Shown here: in pieces, positions 7,010-14,125 of the stretch
Layout: every line of letters begins with the position of its first letter
Position numbering within the stretch: the first letter of the stretch is position 1
Source of the DNA: Candidatus Amesbacteria bacterium GW2011_GWC1_47_15
GTDB lineage: Bacteria; Patescibacteriota; Microgenomatia; CAZETR01; Amesbacteraceae
NCBI GenBank assembly: GCA_001001375.1
Contig: LCNU01000001.1
Coordinates: 1-44,744 of the forward strand
Reading direction: 5' to 3'
Length of the DNA: 44,744 nt
Notes under the pieces: generated by a model
The model's input: only the letters and a program-made list of their open reading frames with translations
What the model was told of the DNA's origin: nothing
Database searches by the model: none
Position numbers and translations under genes: made by a program

Positions 7010-8053
7010 GTGGACGGACAACTTACCACAGATATCACCAGGCTGCAGCAGCTGCTGGAGAAATCAGTCGTTCCTGCGGATCTGCGCGTTAAAACCGAAG
7101 AAATGCTCGGCCGGCTCGAGCGCCAGTCCCGGCACGGCAATTATGTAAACACATACGAACAGATACAGCATTACATAGATTGGATCGTCAATCTTCCCTG
7201 GGACAGGCTCACTCAGGATATCCTTGATTTGGGTCATGTAAAACAGGTTTTGGATAGCCACCATTACGGGTTGGAGGACTTAAAGCAGAGGTTTCTGGAG
7301 TACCTGTCCGTACTGATTCTCAATCAGCGCCAGTCGGAAAAAACTTACCGTGCCCCCATTCTGCTTTTAGTAGGGCTGGTAGGTACGGGAAAGACAACTA
7401 TCGCAAAAAGCCTGGCTGATGCCATCGGTAGGAACTTTGTCCGCATTCCCTTCGGTGGTATGAGTTCTGCTCTGGATTTAAGAGGACAATCCCGCTCTTC
7501 CCCCGATGCCGAGCCCGGGCAAATTATCAAAGGGCTACGCCGCGGCGGCAGCCGAAACCCCGTGGTCCTGCTGGATGAAATCGACCGAGTAGCCGATTCT
7601 GCGCGGGGGGAAATAATGGGTGTTTTAGTGGAACTTCTGGACCCTGAGCAAAACCACGCGTTTACCGACCACTTTATCGATTATCCAATTGATCTCTCGC
7701 AGTCATTATTTATCGCGACAGCCAACAACACTACCCATATCAGCACCGCTGTTATGGACCGCCTGGAACCCTTGCTCATGCCTTCCTACACCGACGACGA
7801 AAAAATCCATATTGCCCGGGACTATGTGCTTCCTTCTGAAATGCGCAAAGCCGCCCTGCCTCCTGATGCTGTCAAAATCCAGGATTCCCTCTGGCCCAAA
7901 GTCGTACGTCCTTTGGGTTTCGATGCCGGTATCCGTACGCTGGAAAGGACAATTCAGGGAGTAGTACGCAAGGTAGCCCGGCAGATAGTAGAAGGCAAGG
8001 GGAAGCAGTTCGTTATTACCGAGGCAAACTTCCGAGACTTCCTTCCCGTATAA
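7010..8053 (+). CDS. Lon-like AAA+ ATPase without a protease domain
   Basis: The sequence follows bacterial Lon from the helical part of its N-terminal region (residues about 15-105; IDWIVNLPW and DHxYGLEDLK-type motifs) through the AAA+ module. Walker A is GLVGTGKTT (122-130), Walker B is VVLLDEID (185-192), followed by LLDPEQNHAFTDHF and the sensor and alpha-subdomain stretches (GFDAGIRTLERTI). The protein stops at residue 347, right after the AAA+ module. The Ser-Lys protease domain is absent, and so is the N-terminal substrate-binding globular domain. It may be a stand-alone unfoldase or remodelling ATPase; that function is inference. The GTG start is supported by the leaderless promoter. 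The next gene starts 3 bases after the stop, so the two are probably co-transcribed. Confidence 0.8.
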   Translation: MDGQLTTDITRLQQLLEKSVVPADLRVKTEEMLGRLERQSRHGNYVNTYEQIQHYIDWIVNLPWDRLTQDILDLGHVKQVLDSHHYGLEDLKQRFLEYLSVLILNQRQSEKTYRAPILLLVGLVGTGKTTIAKSLADAIGRNFVRIPFGGMSSALDLRGQSRSSPDAEPGQIIKGLRRGGSRNPVVLLDEIDRVADSARGEIMGVLVELLDPEQNHAFTDHFIDYPIDLSQSLFIATANNTTHISTAVMDRLEPLLMPSYTDDEKIHIARDYVLPSEMRKAALPPDAVKIQDSLWPKVVRPLGFDAGIRTLERTIQGVVRKVARQIVEGKGKQFVITEANFRDFLPV

Positions 8054-8056
8054 ATA

Positions 8057-8566
8057 ATGAAAATAGCAGTCCTTTCGGACATCCACGATAATATTTGGAA
8101 CCTGGAAAAGGCTCTTCAAATAATTAAACAGGAAAATTGCCAAAGTCTGATTTTTTGTGGGGATTTCTGCGCACCGTTTATTGCACCTTATTTCGTAGAG
8201 ACGCATATCCCGGTTTATGCTTGTTTCGGAAACAATGATGAAGATCAGTGGGCGATAGTCGAACGGGCAGGTTCATCAGAATTTAAAACCTGGTCGTTGG
8301 GCAGGGAATTTGCTGAAATCGAATTGGACAAACAAAAAATTGCATTTTGCCATTATCCCAAATTAGGGAAACTTCTTGCTGGGACAGGGGACTATCAGGC
8401 TGTCTTCCACGGTCACACTCATCAGGCCTATCAGGAAAAGGTCAGGGAAACGCTTTTGGCCAATCCCGGAGCTGTTTGCGGTATTATCGGCGGTAAGTCG
8501 GGCTCAGCGTCTTTCGGCATCTACGATTCCGGTACGCGTCAGTTTAAACATATTAACTTATCATGA
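8057..8566 (+). CDS. YfcE/MJ0936-type metallophosphoesterase
   Basis: This is a 169-residue calcineurin-like phosphoesterase of the compact YfcE/MJ0936 group, which hydrolyses phosphodiesters with two bound metals. All metal ligand motifs are present in order: DIHDN (8-12), GDFC (35-38), GNND (58-61), a His in FCHYPK and GHTHQ in the last third, ending with NPGAV (PGS-like). The natural substrate of this group is usually unknown. The gene overlaps the next one by 4 bases (ATGA), which suggests translational coupling to the uracil-DNA glycosylase. It lies 3 bases after the Lon-like gene. Confidence 0.88.
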   Translation: MKIAVLSDIHDNIWNLEKALQIIKQENCQSLIFCGDFCAPFIAPYFVETHIPVYACFGNNDEDQWAIVERAGSSEFKTWSLGREFAEIELDKQKIAFCHYPKLGKLLAGTGDYQAVFHGHTHQAYQEKVRETLLANPGAVCGIIGGKSGSASFGIYDSGTRQFKHINLS

Positions 8567-9204
8567 CCCGTGAAGAGAAAATCGAAGCTTTGGAAGAAAT
8601 TGCCCTGGAGGTAAGGGCGTTTAAAGGCTTGGAAATTGCCCGTCACGCTACCAATGCAGTTCCCGGGGAAGGCGATCCGGATGCCGAAATAATGTTCATC
8701 GGGGAGGCTCCCGGTTTCAATGAGGACAAACAAGGCAGACCCTTCGTCGGCCAGGCGGGGAAACTTTTGGAAAAATCTCTGCAGGAATCCTTGGGCATGA
8801 ATCGGGATGACGTTTATATTACCAATATCGTCAAATACCGCCCTCCGGACAACCGCGATCCGTTTCCGGATGAAATTGAAGTTTGTCGGGATTGGCTGGA
8901 CCGCCAGATCCGGGTTATCAGTCCAAAGATCATAGCGACTCTCGGCCGTTTCAGTATGGGTAAGTTTATTGAAGGATTGACCATCTCCCGGGTCCACGGC
9001 CAGCCCAGATTTGTAGACTTTGCAGGATCAAGGTACATCGTATATCCCATGTATCACCCGGCAGCAGCGCTTCGTGCAGGCTCTGTTCTTGAGCAATTCA
9101 GGCAGGATTTTAATAAACTCAAGGCACTGTTTACCTCTGCCTCTTCGCCTGCCACTGCTCCGGATCAGTCACCCTCTGGTCCTTCCCAAGGTTCCCTGTT
9201 TTAA
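8563..9204 (+). CDS. Family-4-type uracil-DNA glycosylase lacking Fe-S cysteines
   Basis: Uracil-DNA glycosylase removes uracil from DNA at the start of base excision repair. Motif A reads GEAPGFNED (47-55), with GRPFVGQAGKLLE after it, and motif B reads HPAAALR, as in family-4 UDG. Family-4 enzymes hold a 4Fe-4S cluster on four cysteines: an N-terminal CxxC, the Cys of KCRPP, and a Cys about 16 residues later. Here the CxxC region is VRAF (17-20), KCRPP is KYRPP (Tyr92), and only Cys108 remains. It is the only cysteine in the protein. The cluster is therefore probably absent. The gene is translationally coupled to the upstream phosphoesterase. A 25-residue Ser/Pro-rich tail follows the catalytic domain. 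Confidence 0.85.
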   Translation: MTREEKIEALEEIALEVRAFKGLEIARHATNAVPGEGDPDAEIMFIGEAPGFNEDKQGRPFVGQAGKLLEKSLQESLGMNRDDVYITNIVKYRPPDNRDPFPDEIEVCRDWLDRQIRVISPKIIATLGRFSMGKFIEGLTISRVHGQPRFVDFAGSRYIVYPMYHPAAALRAGSVLEQFRQDFNKLKALFTSASSPATAPDQSPSGPSQGSLF

Positions 9205-9207
9205 TTG

Positions 9208-9213
9208 TATAAT
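9208..9213 (+). promoter_or_regulatory. Perfect -10 for leaderless RNase J mRNA
   Basis: TATAAT at 9208-9213 is followed by exactly 6 nt and then the ATG at 9220. It begins 3 bases after the stop codon of the upstream gene. No good -35 is seen. Confidence 0.6.
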
Positions 9214-9219
9214 TTATTA

Positions 9220-10878
9220 ATGGACAATAATCTCCGTATCCTTTCGCTTGGTGGATTCGGTAAAGTCACTTCCAACATGTTCGTCTATGAATACGGCGAT
9301 GACATTTTGTTGGTAGATTGCGGGATGGGATTCCCTTCGGAAGATATGCTGGGTGTAGATATTTTAATTCCCGATATCTCATACCTTCTCAGTAAGAAGG
9401 ACAAAATTCGGGGGATGGTAATTACCCATGGTCACGAAGATCACTCCGGTGCTCTCCCGTACATTCTTCCGCAGCTGCCTCATTTCCCGATCTTTTCCAG
9501 TCGTCTCACAGCCCACCTCATAATGGATAAATTGTCCGAATATGAAAATATGCCCCGGCAGGTAAAGGTTCTCTCTCCCGGTGAGTTAATTCAATTAGGT
9601 AAATTCGCGGTAAGGTCCGTCCGTGTATCTCATTCAATTCCCGATGCCACCAATTTGATTATTCAAACTCCGGCGGGGACCATCTATCACGGAAGTGATT
9701 TTAAATTCGATTTTACTCCCGTAGACGGAGTGCTTCCGGATCTGGGGGGGATTGCGGCTGCGGGTAACAACGGAATCCGTCTGCTCCTGTCCGATTGTCT
9801 GGGAAGCGAACGCCGGGGGTATACTCCTTCGGAGAGAACTCTCGAGGATACTTTTGAAAGGGAAATGGACTCTTGCGAAGGGCGTTTTTTTGTCACTTCC
9901 ATGAGCAGTAATATCAGTCGCTGGCAGCAGGCAGCCCAGACGGCTATCCGTCATGGTAGGAAAATTGCGATAGCTGGCAGATCGATAGACAGGAATATTC
10001 AGGTGGCGTCAGAACTTGGTTATCTCAAAATCCCCCGCTCTTCTTTTGTGGATTTAAGAAGGGTGAAAAAGTTAAGGCCCAAGGAAGTTTGCGTACTCAT
10101 TGCGGGTTCCCAGGCCCAGCCGGATTCGGCTTTAGTCCGCCTGGCCACGGTTGGACACCGGGATTTGTCCATATCTCCGTCCGATAAGGTAATTTTCTCT
10201 TCCGATTATATTCCCGGAAACGAAAGTGCAGTCCAGGCTTTGATAGACGCCTTGGCCCGATTGGGAGCGGTGGTAGTATACGCCGCTCTTACTGACAACC
10301 TGCATGTATCCGGACATGGCAGCCAGCAGGATCTCCTTTTAATGATGGCTCTGACCCGGCCGCAGTTCCTTCTTCCCATCGGGGGGACATACCGCCACAT
10401 GGTCCAGTATGCCCATCTGGCGCAAAGTATGGGCTATTCACCGGATAAAATACTTCTGCCTGGATTCAATCATAGTGTGGAGGTATCTCCCACAGGGGTA
10501 CGATTGGGGCAGAAATATCAGATCAAAAATATTATGGTGGACGGTCTGGGAATAGGGGATGTGGGGCATGTAGTTTTGAGGGACCGTCAGCATCTGGCCG
10601 AAGAAGGTATTGTTGTAGCGTTGATAGAAACGGACCAAAACAATCTATCAAACATCTTGAATTTGGAATTAATCAGCCGGGGTTTCGTCTTCGATTCGCA
10701 AAACTCGACTCTCTTCAGTCGGGCTGTATCTCAGGTTAAAAGCGTCATCCAGCAGAAAAAGGGAATCATCGAATCCGATCGTCATCTCCGCCAGATTGTG
10801 GTGGAAGTTCTCGAAAAGTATCTCTTCGCGGAGACTCGTCGCCGGCCGATGATACTTCCGCTTGTGGTCGAGGTTTAG
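9220..10878 (+). CDS. rnj: Ribonuclease J
   Basis: RNase J is a metallo-beta-lactamase/beta-CASP ribonuclease with 5'-3' exonuclease and endonuclease activity in RNA processing and decay. The zinc site motif THGHEDHSG lies at about 69-77. Further ligands are HSIPDA and GSDFKFD. The beta-CASP region includes GRSIDRN and HVSGHGSQQD, and the C-terminal domain begins at the LPIGGTYRHM motif. The product is 552 residues, normal for the family. An in-frame TTG at 9205 would add five residues, but it overlaps the -10 element, so ATG 9220 is preferred. With PNPase and RNase Y it completes a Gram-positive-like RNA decay set. Confidence 0.95.
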   Translation: MDNNLRILSLGGFGKVTSNMFVYEYGDDILLVDCGMGFPSEDMLGVDILIPDISYLLSKKDKIRGMVITHGHEDHSGALPYILPQLPHFPIFSSRLTAHLIMDKLSEYENMPRQVKVLSPGELIQLGKFAVRSVRVSHSIPDATNLIIQTPAGTIYHGSDFKFDFTPVDGVLPDLGGIAAAGNNGIRLLLSDCLGSERRGYTPSERTLEDTFEREMDSCEGRFFVTSMSSNISRWQQAAQTAIRHGRKIAIAGRSIDRNIQVASELGYLKIPRSSFVDLRRVKKLRPKEVCVLIAGSQAQPDSALVRLATVGHRDLSISPSDKVIFSSDYIPGNESAVQALIDALARLGAVVVYAALTDNLHVSGHGSQQDLLLMMALTRPQFLLPIGGTYRHMVQYAHLAQSMGYSPDKILLPGFNHSVEVSPTGVRLGQKYQIKNIMVDGLGIGDVGHVVLRDRQHLAEEGIVVALIETDQNNLSNILNLELISRGFVFDSQNSTLFSRAVSQVKSVIQQKKGIIESDRHLRQIVVEVLEKYLFAETRRRPMILPLVVEV

Positions 10879-10888
10879 CCAAGGGAGT

Positions 10889-10933
10889 TATAATGTGATT
10901 GTGATTTACTGCCCGAAATCTTATGTCCCGTAA
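10889..10933 (+). promoter_or_regulatory. ftsK promoter with a possible leaderless 10-codon upstream frame
   Basis: TATAAT lies at 10889-10894. Exactly 6 nt later a GTG (10901) opens a 10-codon frame that ends in TAA at 10931-10933 and overlaps the ftsK ATG at 10923 in another frame. If transcription starts as at the other leaderless genes, this mini-frame would be read first. It could also be chance. Confidence 0.4.
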
Positions 10934-13052
10934 ACGTTCATATTCCGGCCGCAGGAAATATAAGCTCAAACTTAAAAAAACTACCCTGTATTCTATATCT
11001 TCAGTTATGCTTATCGCCGCCGGGATACTTATCTGGATTTCTTTTGTCCGGCAGGGGATTATCTTAACCCGGTTAAACACTATGTTGGTCTCTCAATTAG
11101 GTTTGATTCCTGTCTTTTTTTTACCTTTCCCCCTGATGGTAGGGGGCTTGATGGTCTCAAAAATTAAAACTCCCCTGAGCAGACCGCACGTGTTTCTTGG
11201 CAGTTTGGTGGTCATAACCGCTCTTTCAGGGCTTTCCCGGGGTGGGGCTTTGGGAATGGAATTATGGGATGGTATCGCTATATTTCTTTCTTCTCCGGGT
11301 GCCGCCCTGTTTATGTTGACAGGCTTGTCCATTGGCATGATCATCATGTTTAACATTCCCTTCGAAGACGTCTATTTATGGACAGCAAGATTTTTAGCGG
11401 GTTTGCGCAGATCTTCTGCCGTCCCCAAGGACGATGCCCTTTCGTCCCGCCGGTTGAAACTTACCGGTCTCACAGGGCAGGAAAAATCCGCGCCGATAAA
11501 AACCGGTGGTATGACCGATAGAACCCCTCCCTCCAAAACCCCTGTTCCCGCACCATCTTTGGAAATGTCTTACCGGCTGCCGTCCGTGCCGTCGGCCGCT
11601 ACCGATGCACCGTGGCATTACCCGCCACTTTCTTTGTTATCGGAAAATATCTCCGGTAAGGCTGACAGAGGCAATGTCAACTCAAACGCCGCAATTATCG
11701 AAAAAACCCTGGAGGCCTTCGGTATTATCGCCAAAGTAGTCGAAGTAAATTTGGGACCGGCTGTGACCCAATATGCTCTGGAGGTGGCCATAGGTACAAA
11801 GCTCTCTAAAATCAGTGCTTTGTCCAACGATCTTGCCCTAGCCCTGGCTGCCCCTACCGGCCAAATCCGAATCGAAGCCCCAATCCCCGGCCGCTCCCTG
11901 GTCGGTATCGAACTCCCCAACCGAGCTCCGGAATTTGTCTCTTTGAGAAAGATCCTCGAATCGGACAACATGAAACATCACAAAAGCAAACTGGCTGTTT
12001 CTCTCGGCTTGGACGTCTCAGGTAATGCCGTGGTAGCGGACATCGGCCGCATGCCCCATATTCTGATTGCCGGGGCTACGGGCACGGGTAAATCCGTTTG
12101 TCTCAACGCTTTTATTGGCTCCCTGCTTTACCGCACCAGTCCCCAGGAGTTAAATCTCATCATGGTCGATCCCAAGCGGGTGGAACTGACCAACTACAAC
12201 GGCATTCCGCACCTCCTTACCCCCGTAATCGTAGAACCCGACAAGGTATTGTCCGCACTCAAATGGTCTATGGCCGAAATGGACCGCCGTTACAAGCTTT
12301 TTTCCGAAGTGGGTGTTCGTAATCTGGAAAGCTATAACGAGCTTTCCGGCTTTCAGGCCTTGCCTTATATCGTGATTATCATCGATGAACTGGCGGATAT
12401 CATGTTGTTTGCCCAGATTGAAGTGGAAGACGCGGTAACCAGAATTGCCCAAATGGCCCGTGCCACCGGTATTCATCTGGTCATCGCCACCCAGCGGCCG
12501 TCTGTCGACATTATTACCGGGCTTATCAAAGCAAACATTCCTACACGCATTGCGTTCGCGGTTTCTTCCATGATTGATTCCAAGGTAATTATCGATACTC
12601 CCGGAGCCGAAAAACTTCTTGGCAGGGGGGACATGCTGTATGTTCCTCCCGATCAGGCGAAGCCGACTCGTATCCAGGGGGCGTTTATTTCAGACAAGGA
12701 AATAAAGCAGCTGATCGAATATCTGAAAAAACAGGGGGTAGCGCCTCATTATACAGAGGAAGTTACATCCATGCCCGTGTCCATAAGCCGCCGGGGAGGG
12801 AGGGGATATGTCGTTACGGATAGTGGGGGTGAAAACCGCGATTCGTTGTTTGAAGAAGCCCTCCGCCTAATTGTCCAGCACAATAACGCCTCCGCGTCTT
12901 TTCTTCAGCGCAAACTCAGTATCGGTTATGCTCGGGCGGCTCGGGTTCTGGATGAGCTACAGCAGGCGGGAATTGTCGGTCCTGCTGATGGTGCCAAGCC
13001 CCGGAACATCTTGATTACCGATGTCAATGCCTTCTTAAATCCCCCTCAATGA
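10923..13052 (+). CDS. ftsK: DNA translocase FtsK/SpoIIIE
   Basis: FtsK is a septal, membrane-anchored hexameric ATPase that pumps chromosomal DNA during division. The 709-residue protein has about four membrane segments in the first 135 residues, a short linker (about 140-240) rather than the very long linker of E. coli FtsK, and the RecA-like motor. Walker A is GATGTGKSV (near 383), Walker B is YIVIIIDELADI, and IATQRPSVD is the conserved motor motif. A C-terminal winged-helix gamma domain (about 635-700; FLQRKLSIGYARAARVLDEL) would read KOPS-like DNA motifs. The start ATG at 10923 has no Shine-Dalgarno. The rodZ-like gene overlaps the last four bases (ATGA), so the two are coupled. Confidence 0.95.
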   Translation: MSRKRSYSGRRKYKLKLKKTTLYSISSVMLIAAGILIWISFVRQGIILTRLNTMLVSQLGLIPVFFLPFPLMVGGLMVSKIKTPLSRPHVFLGSLVVITALSGLSRGGALGMELWDGIAIFLSSPGAALFMLTGLSIGMIIMFNIPFEDVYLWTARFLAGLRRSSAVPKDDALSSRRLKLTGLTGQEKSAPIKTGGMTDRTPPSKTPVPAPSLEMSYRLPSVPSAATDAPWHYPPLSLLSENISGKADRGNVNSNAAIIEKTLEAFGIIAKVVEVNLGPAVTQYALEVAIGTKLSKISALSNDLALALAAPTGQIRIEAPIPGRSLVGIELPNRAPEFVSLRKILESDNMKHHKSKLAVSLGLDVSGNAVVADIGRMPHILIAGATGTGKSVCLNAFIGSLLYRTSPQELNLIMVDPKRVELTNYNGIPHLLTPVIVEPDKVLSALKWSMAEMDRRYKLFSEVGVRNLESYNELSGFQALPYIVIIIDELADIMLFAQIEVEDAVTRIAQMARATGIHLVIATQRPSVDIITGLIKANIPTRIAFAVSSMIDSKVIIDTPGAEKLLGRGDMLYVPPDQAKPTRIQGAFISDKEIKQLIEYLKKQGVAPHYTEEVTSMPVSISRRGGRGYVVTDSGGENRDSLFEEALRLIVQHNNASASFLQRKLSIGYARAARVLDELQQAGIVGPADGAKPRNILITDVNAFLNPPQ

Positions 13053-13684
13053 AGACAACCGGACAGATTTTAAAAGAAACCAGGGCTTCAAAAAAGCTGG
13101 ACATAGTCGACATTTCGAGGATTACCAGAATCCGCCCCCGTTTTTTAGAAATGCTTGAGGAAGATGACTACGGCCATCTTCCCAATGCCACCGTTGCCCG
13201 GGGGTTTATCAGGAATTATGGTGAATTTTTAGGTATTAATTCTCATCATCTTTTGGCTGTATTCCGTCGGGATTTCGTGGAAAATCAGCAGGGACGGATT
13301 GTCCCCCGCGGCATGGTCGACCCGGTTAATAAAGTGAGTTTTTGGACTCCCCGGACCACCATTATCGTCGCCGTAACTTTAGTTTTTACTCTTTTCGGGG
13401 TCTATTTATACTACCAATACCGGGTACTTACCGGTCCTCCCCATTTGGAGTTATCGACCCCGACAGACAGGGTAAACATGAATGAAGATACCGTTCAGGT
13501 AGTGGGTCGTACCGATCCGGAAGCATCCCTGTCGGTAAATGGCCATTTGGTTGCCTTGGAAAAAGGCGGCACTTTTTTCTTCCGTATGCCGTTAAATCCC
13601 GGTGAGAATAAAATTACAGTCACTTCTCTGGCCAAATCGGGTAAGACCACCACGGTAATCCGGATTGTAGAATACTCACCCTGA
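13049..13684 (+). CDS. RodZ-like HTH membrane protein with Ig-like outer domain
   Basis: The first 75 residues are a RodZ-type helix-turn-helix of the Xre/HTH_25 kind (TGQILKETRASKKLDIVDIS, then RPRFLEMLEEDDYGHLP and ARGFIRNYGEFLGI). A single membrane segment follows at about 103-123 (TIIVAVTLVFTLFGVYLYY). The outer part (about 135-211) looks like a small Ig-like or glucodextranase-B-like beta domain with repeated VxVxGRTDPEASLSVNG-type strands. RodZ links MreB to the cell-wall machine; no MreB is seen here, so the partner is unknown. It overlaps ftsK by 4 bases, which ties it to division or envelope work. Length is 211 residues. Confidence 0.8.
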   Translation: MKTTGQILKETRASKKLDIVDISRITRIRPRFLEMLEEDDYGHLPNATVARGFIRNYGEFLGINSHHLLAVFRRDFVENQQGRIVPRGMVDPVNKVSFWTPRTTIIVAVTLVFTLFGVYLYYQYRVLTGPPHLELSTPTDRVNMNEDTVQVVGRTDPEASLSVNGHLVALEKGGTFFFRMPLNPGENKITVTSLAKSGKTTTVIRIVEYSP

Positions 13685-13706
13685 CCATTTCTAATCACCT
13701 TTATGA

Positions 13707-13735
13707 TTGACATCTTGTCCTGGGTTCTTTAACCT
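13707..13735 (+). promoter_or_regulatory. Promoter of the small membrane protein at 13746
   Basis: A perfect TTGACA (13707-13712), a 17-bp spacer and TAACCT (13730-13735). The leader would be only a few bases before the ATG at 13746. Confidence 0.5.
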
Positions 13736-13745
13736 AAAGAATAAC

Positions 13746-14084
13746 ATGGCCGTTTTTATCCAGTTACTTTTGGGAATAGTAGTTCTTACACTGTCTTTTC
13801 TCATCGCCTTTGCCGGAATTCAGGTATTTCATATTCTCCACGAATTCCGCCTGACCTTGAAGAAATTAAACCGTATTTTGGATCACACCACCTCCTTGTC
13901 CGAAGCTGCAGCCCGCCCCGTAACTGCTGTCAATGAATTTTATACCGAAGTCAAAGATCTGGTAAACGTCACCCAGGACCAGATTGTTGCAGCCACTCCC
14001 GACCGGGTCATCACTCCCAGGACCGCTCACCGCTCCCCCCGCCGTTTCTTCCGCCGCTCCGGTGCTTCCCTTCGCCCTTCCTGA
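13746..14084 (+). CDS. Small membrane protein with helical cytoplasmic part
   Basis: The product is 112 residues with one strong N-terminal membrane segment (about 3-26; IQLLLGIVVLTLSFLIAFAG). An amphipathic helical stretch follows (FRLTLKKLNRILDHTTSLSE), and then a basic, Arg/Ser/Pro-rich tail. It resembles DUF948-type single-pass proteins in layout, but I cannot assign it. The ATG at 13746 is chosen over an in-frame TTG at 13707, because the TTG is part of the -35 element and would place a hydrophilic stretch before the membrane segment. It lies between the rodZ-like gene and alaS. Confidence 0.65.
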   Translation: MAVFIQLLLGIVVLTLSFLIAFAGIQVFHILHEFRLTLKKLNRILDHTTSLSEAAARPVTAVNEFYTEVKDLVNVTQDQIVAATPDRVITPRTAHRSPRRFFRRSGASLRPS

Positions 14085-14090
14085 TCCTGC

Positions 14091-14119
14091 TTGTCCTTGC
14101 CTCGCTCAAAAGCTAAAAT
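14091..14119 (+). promoter_or_regulatory. Promoter of leaderless alaS mRNA
   Basis: TTGTCC (14091-14096), a 17-bp spacer and TAAAAT (14114-14119), then exactly 6 nt to the ATG at 14126. It is the only leaderless case here with a recognisable -35. Confidence 0.65.
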
Positions 14120-14125
14120 TGCCCC

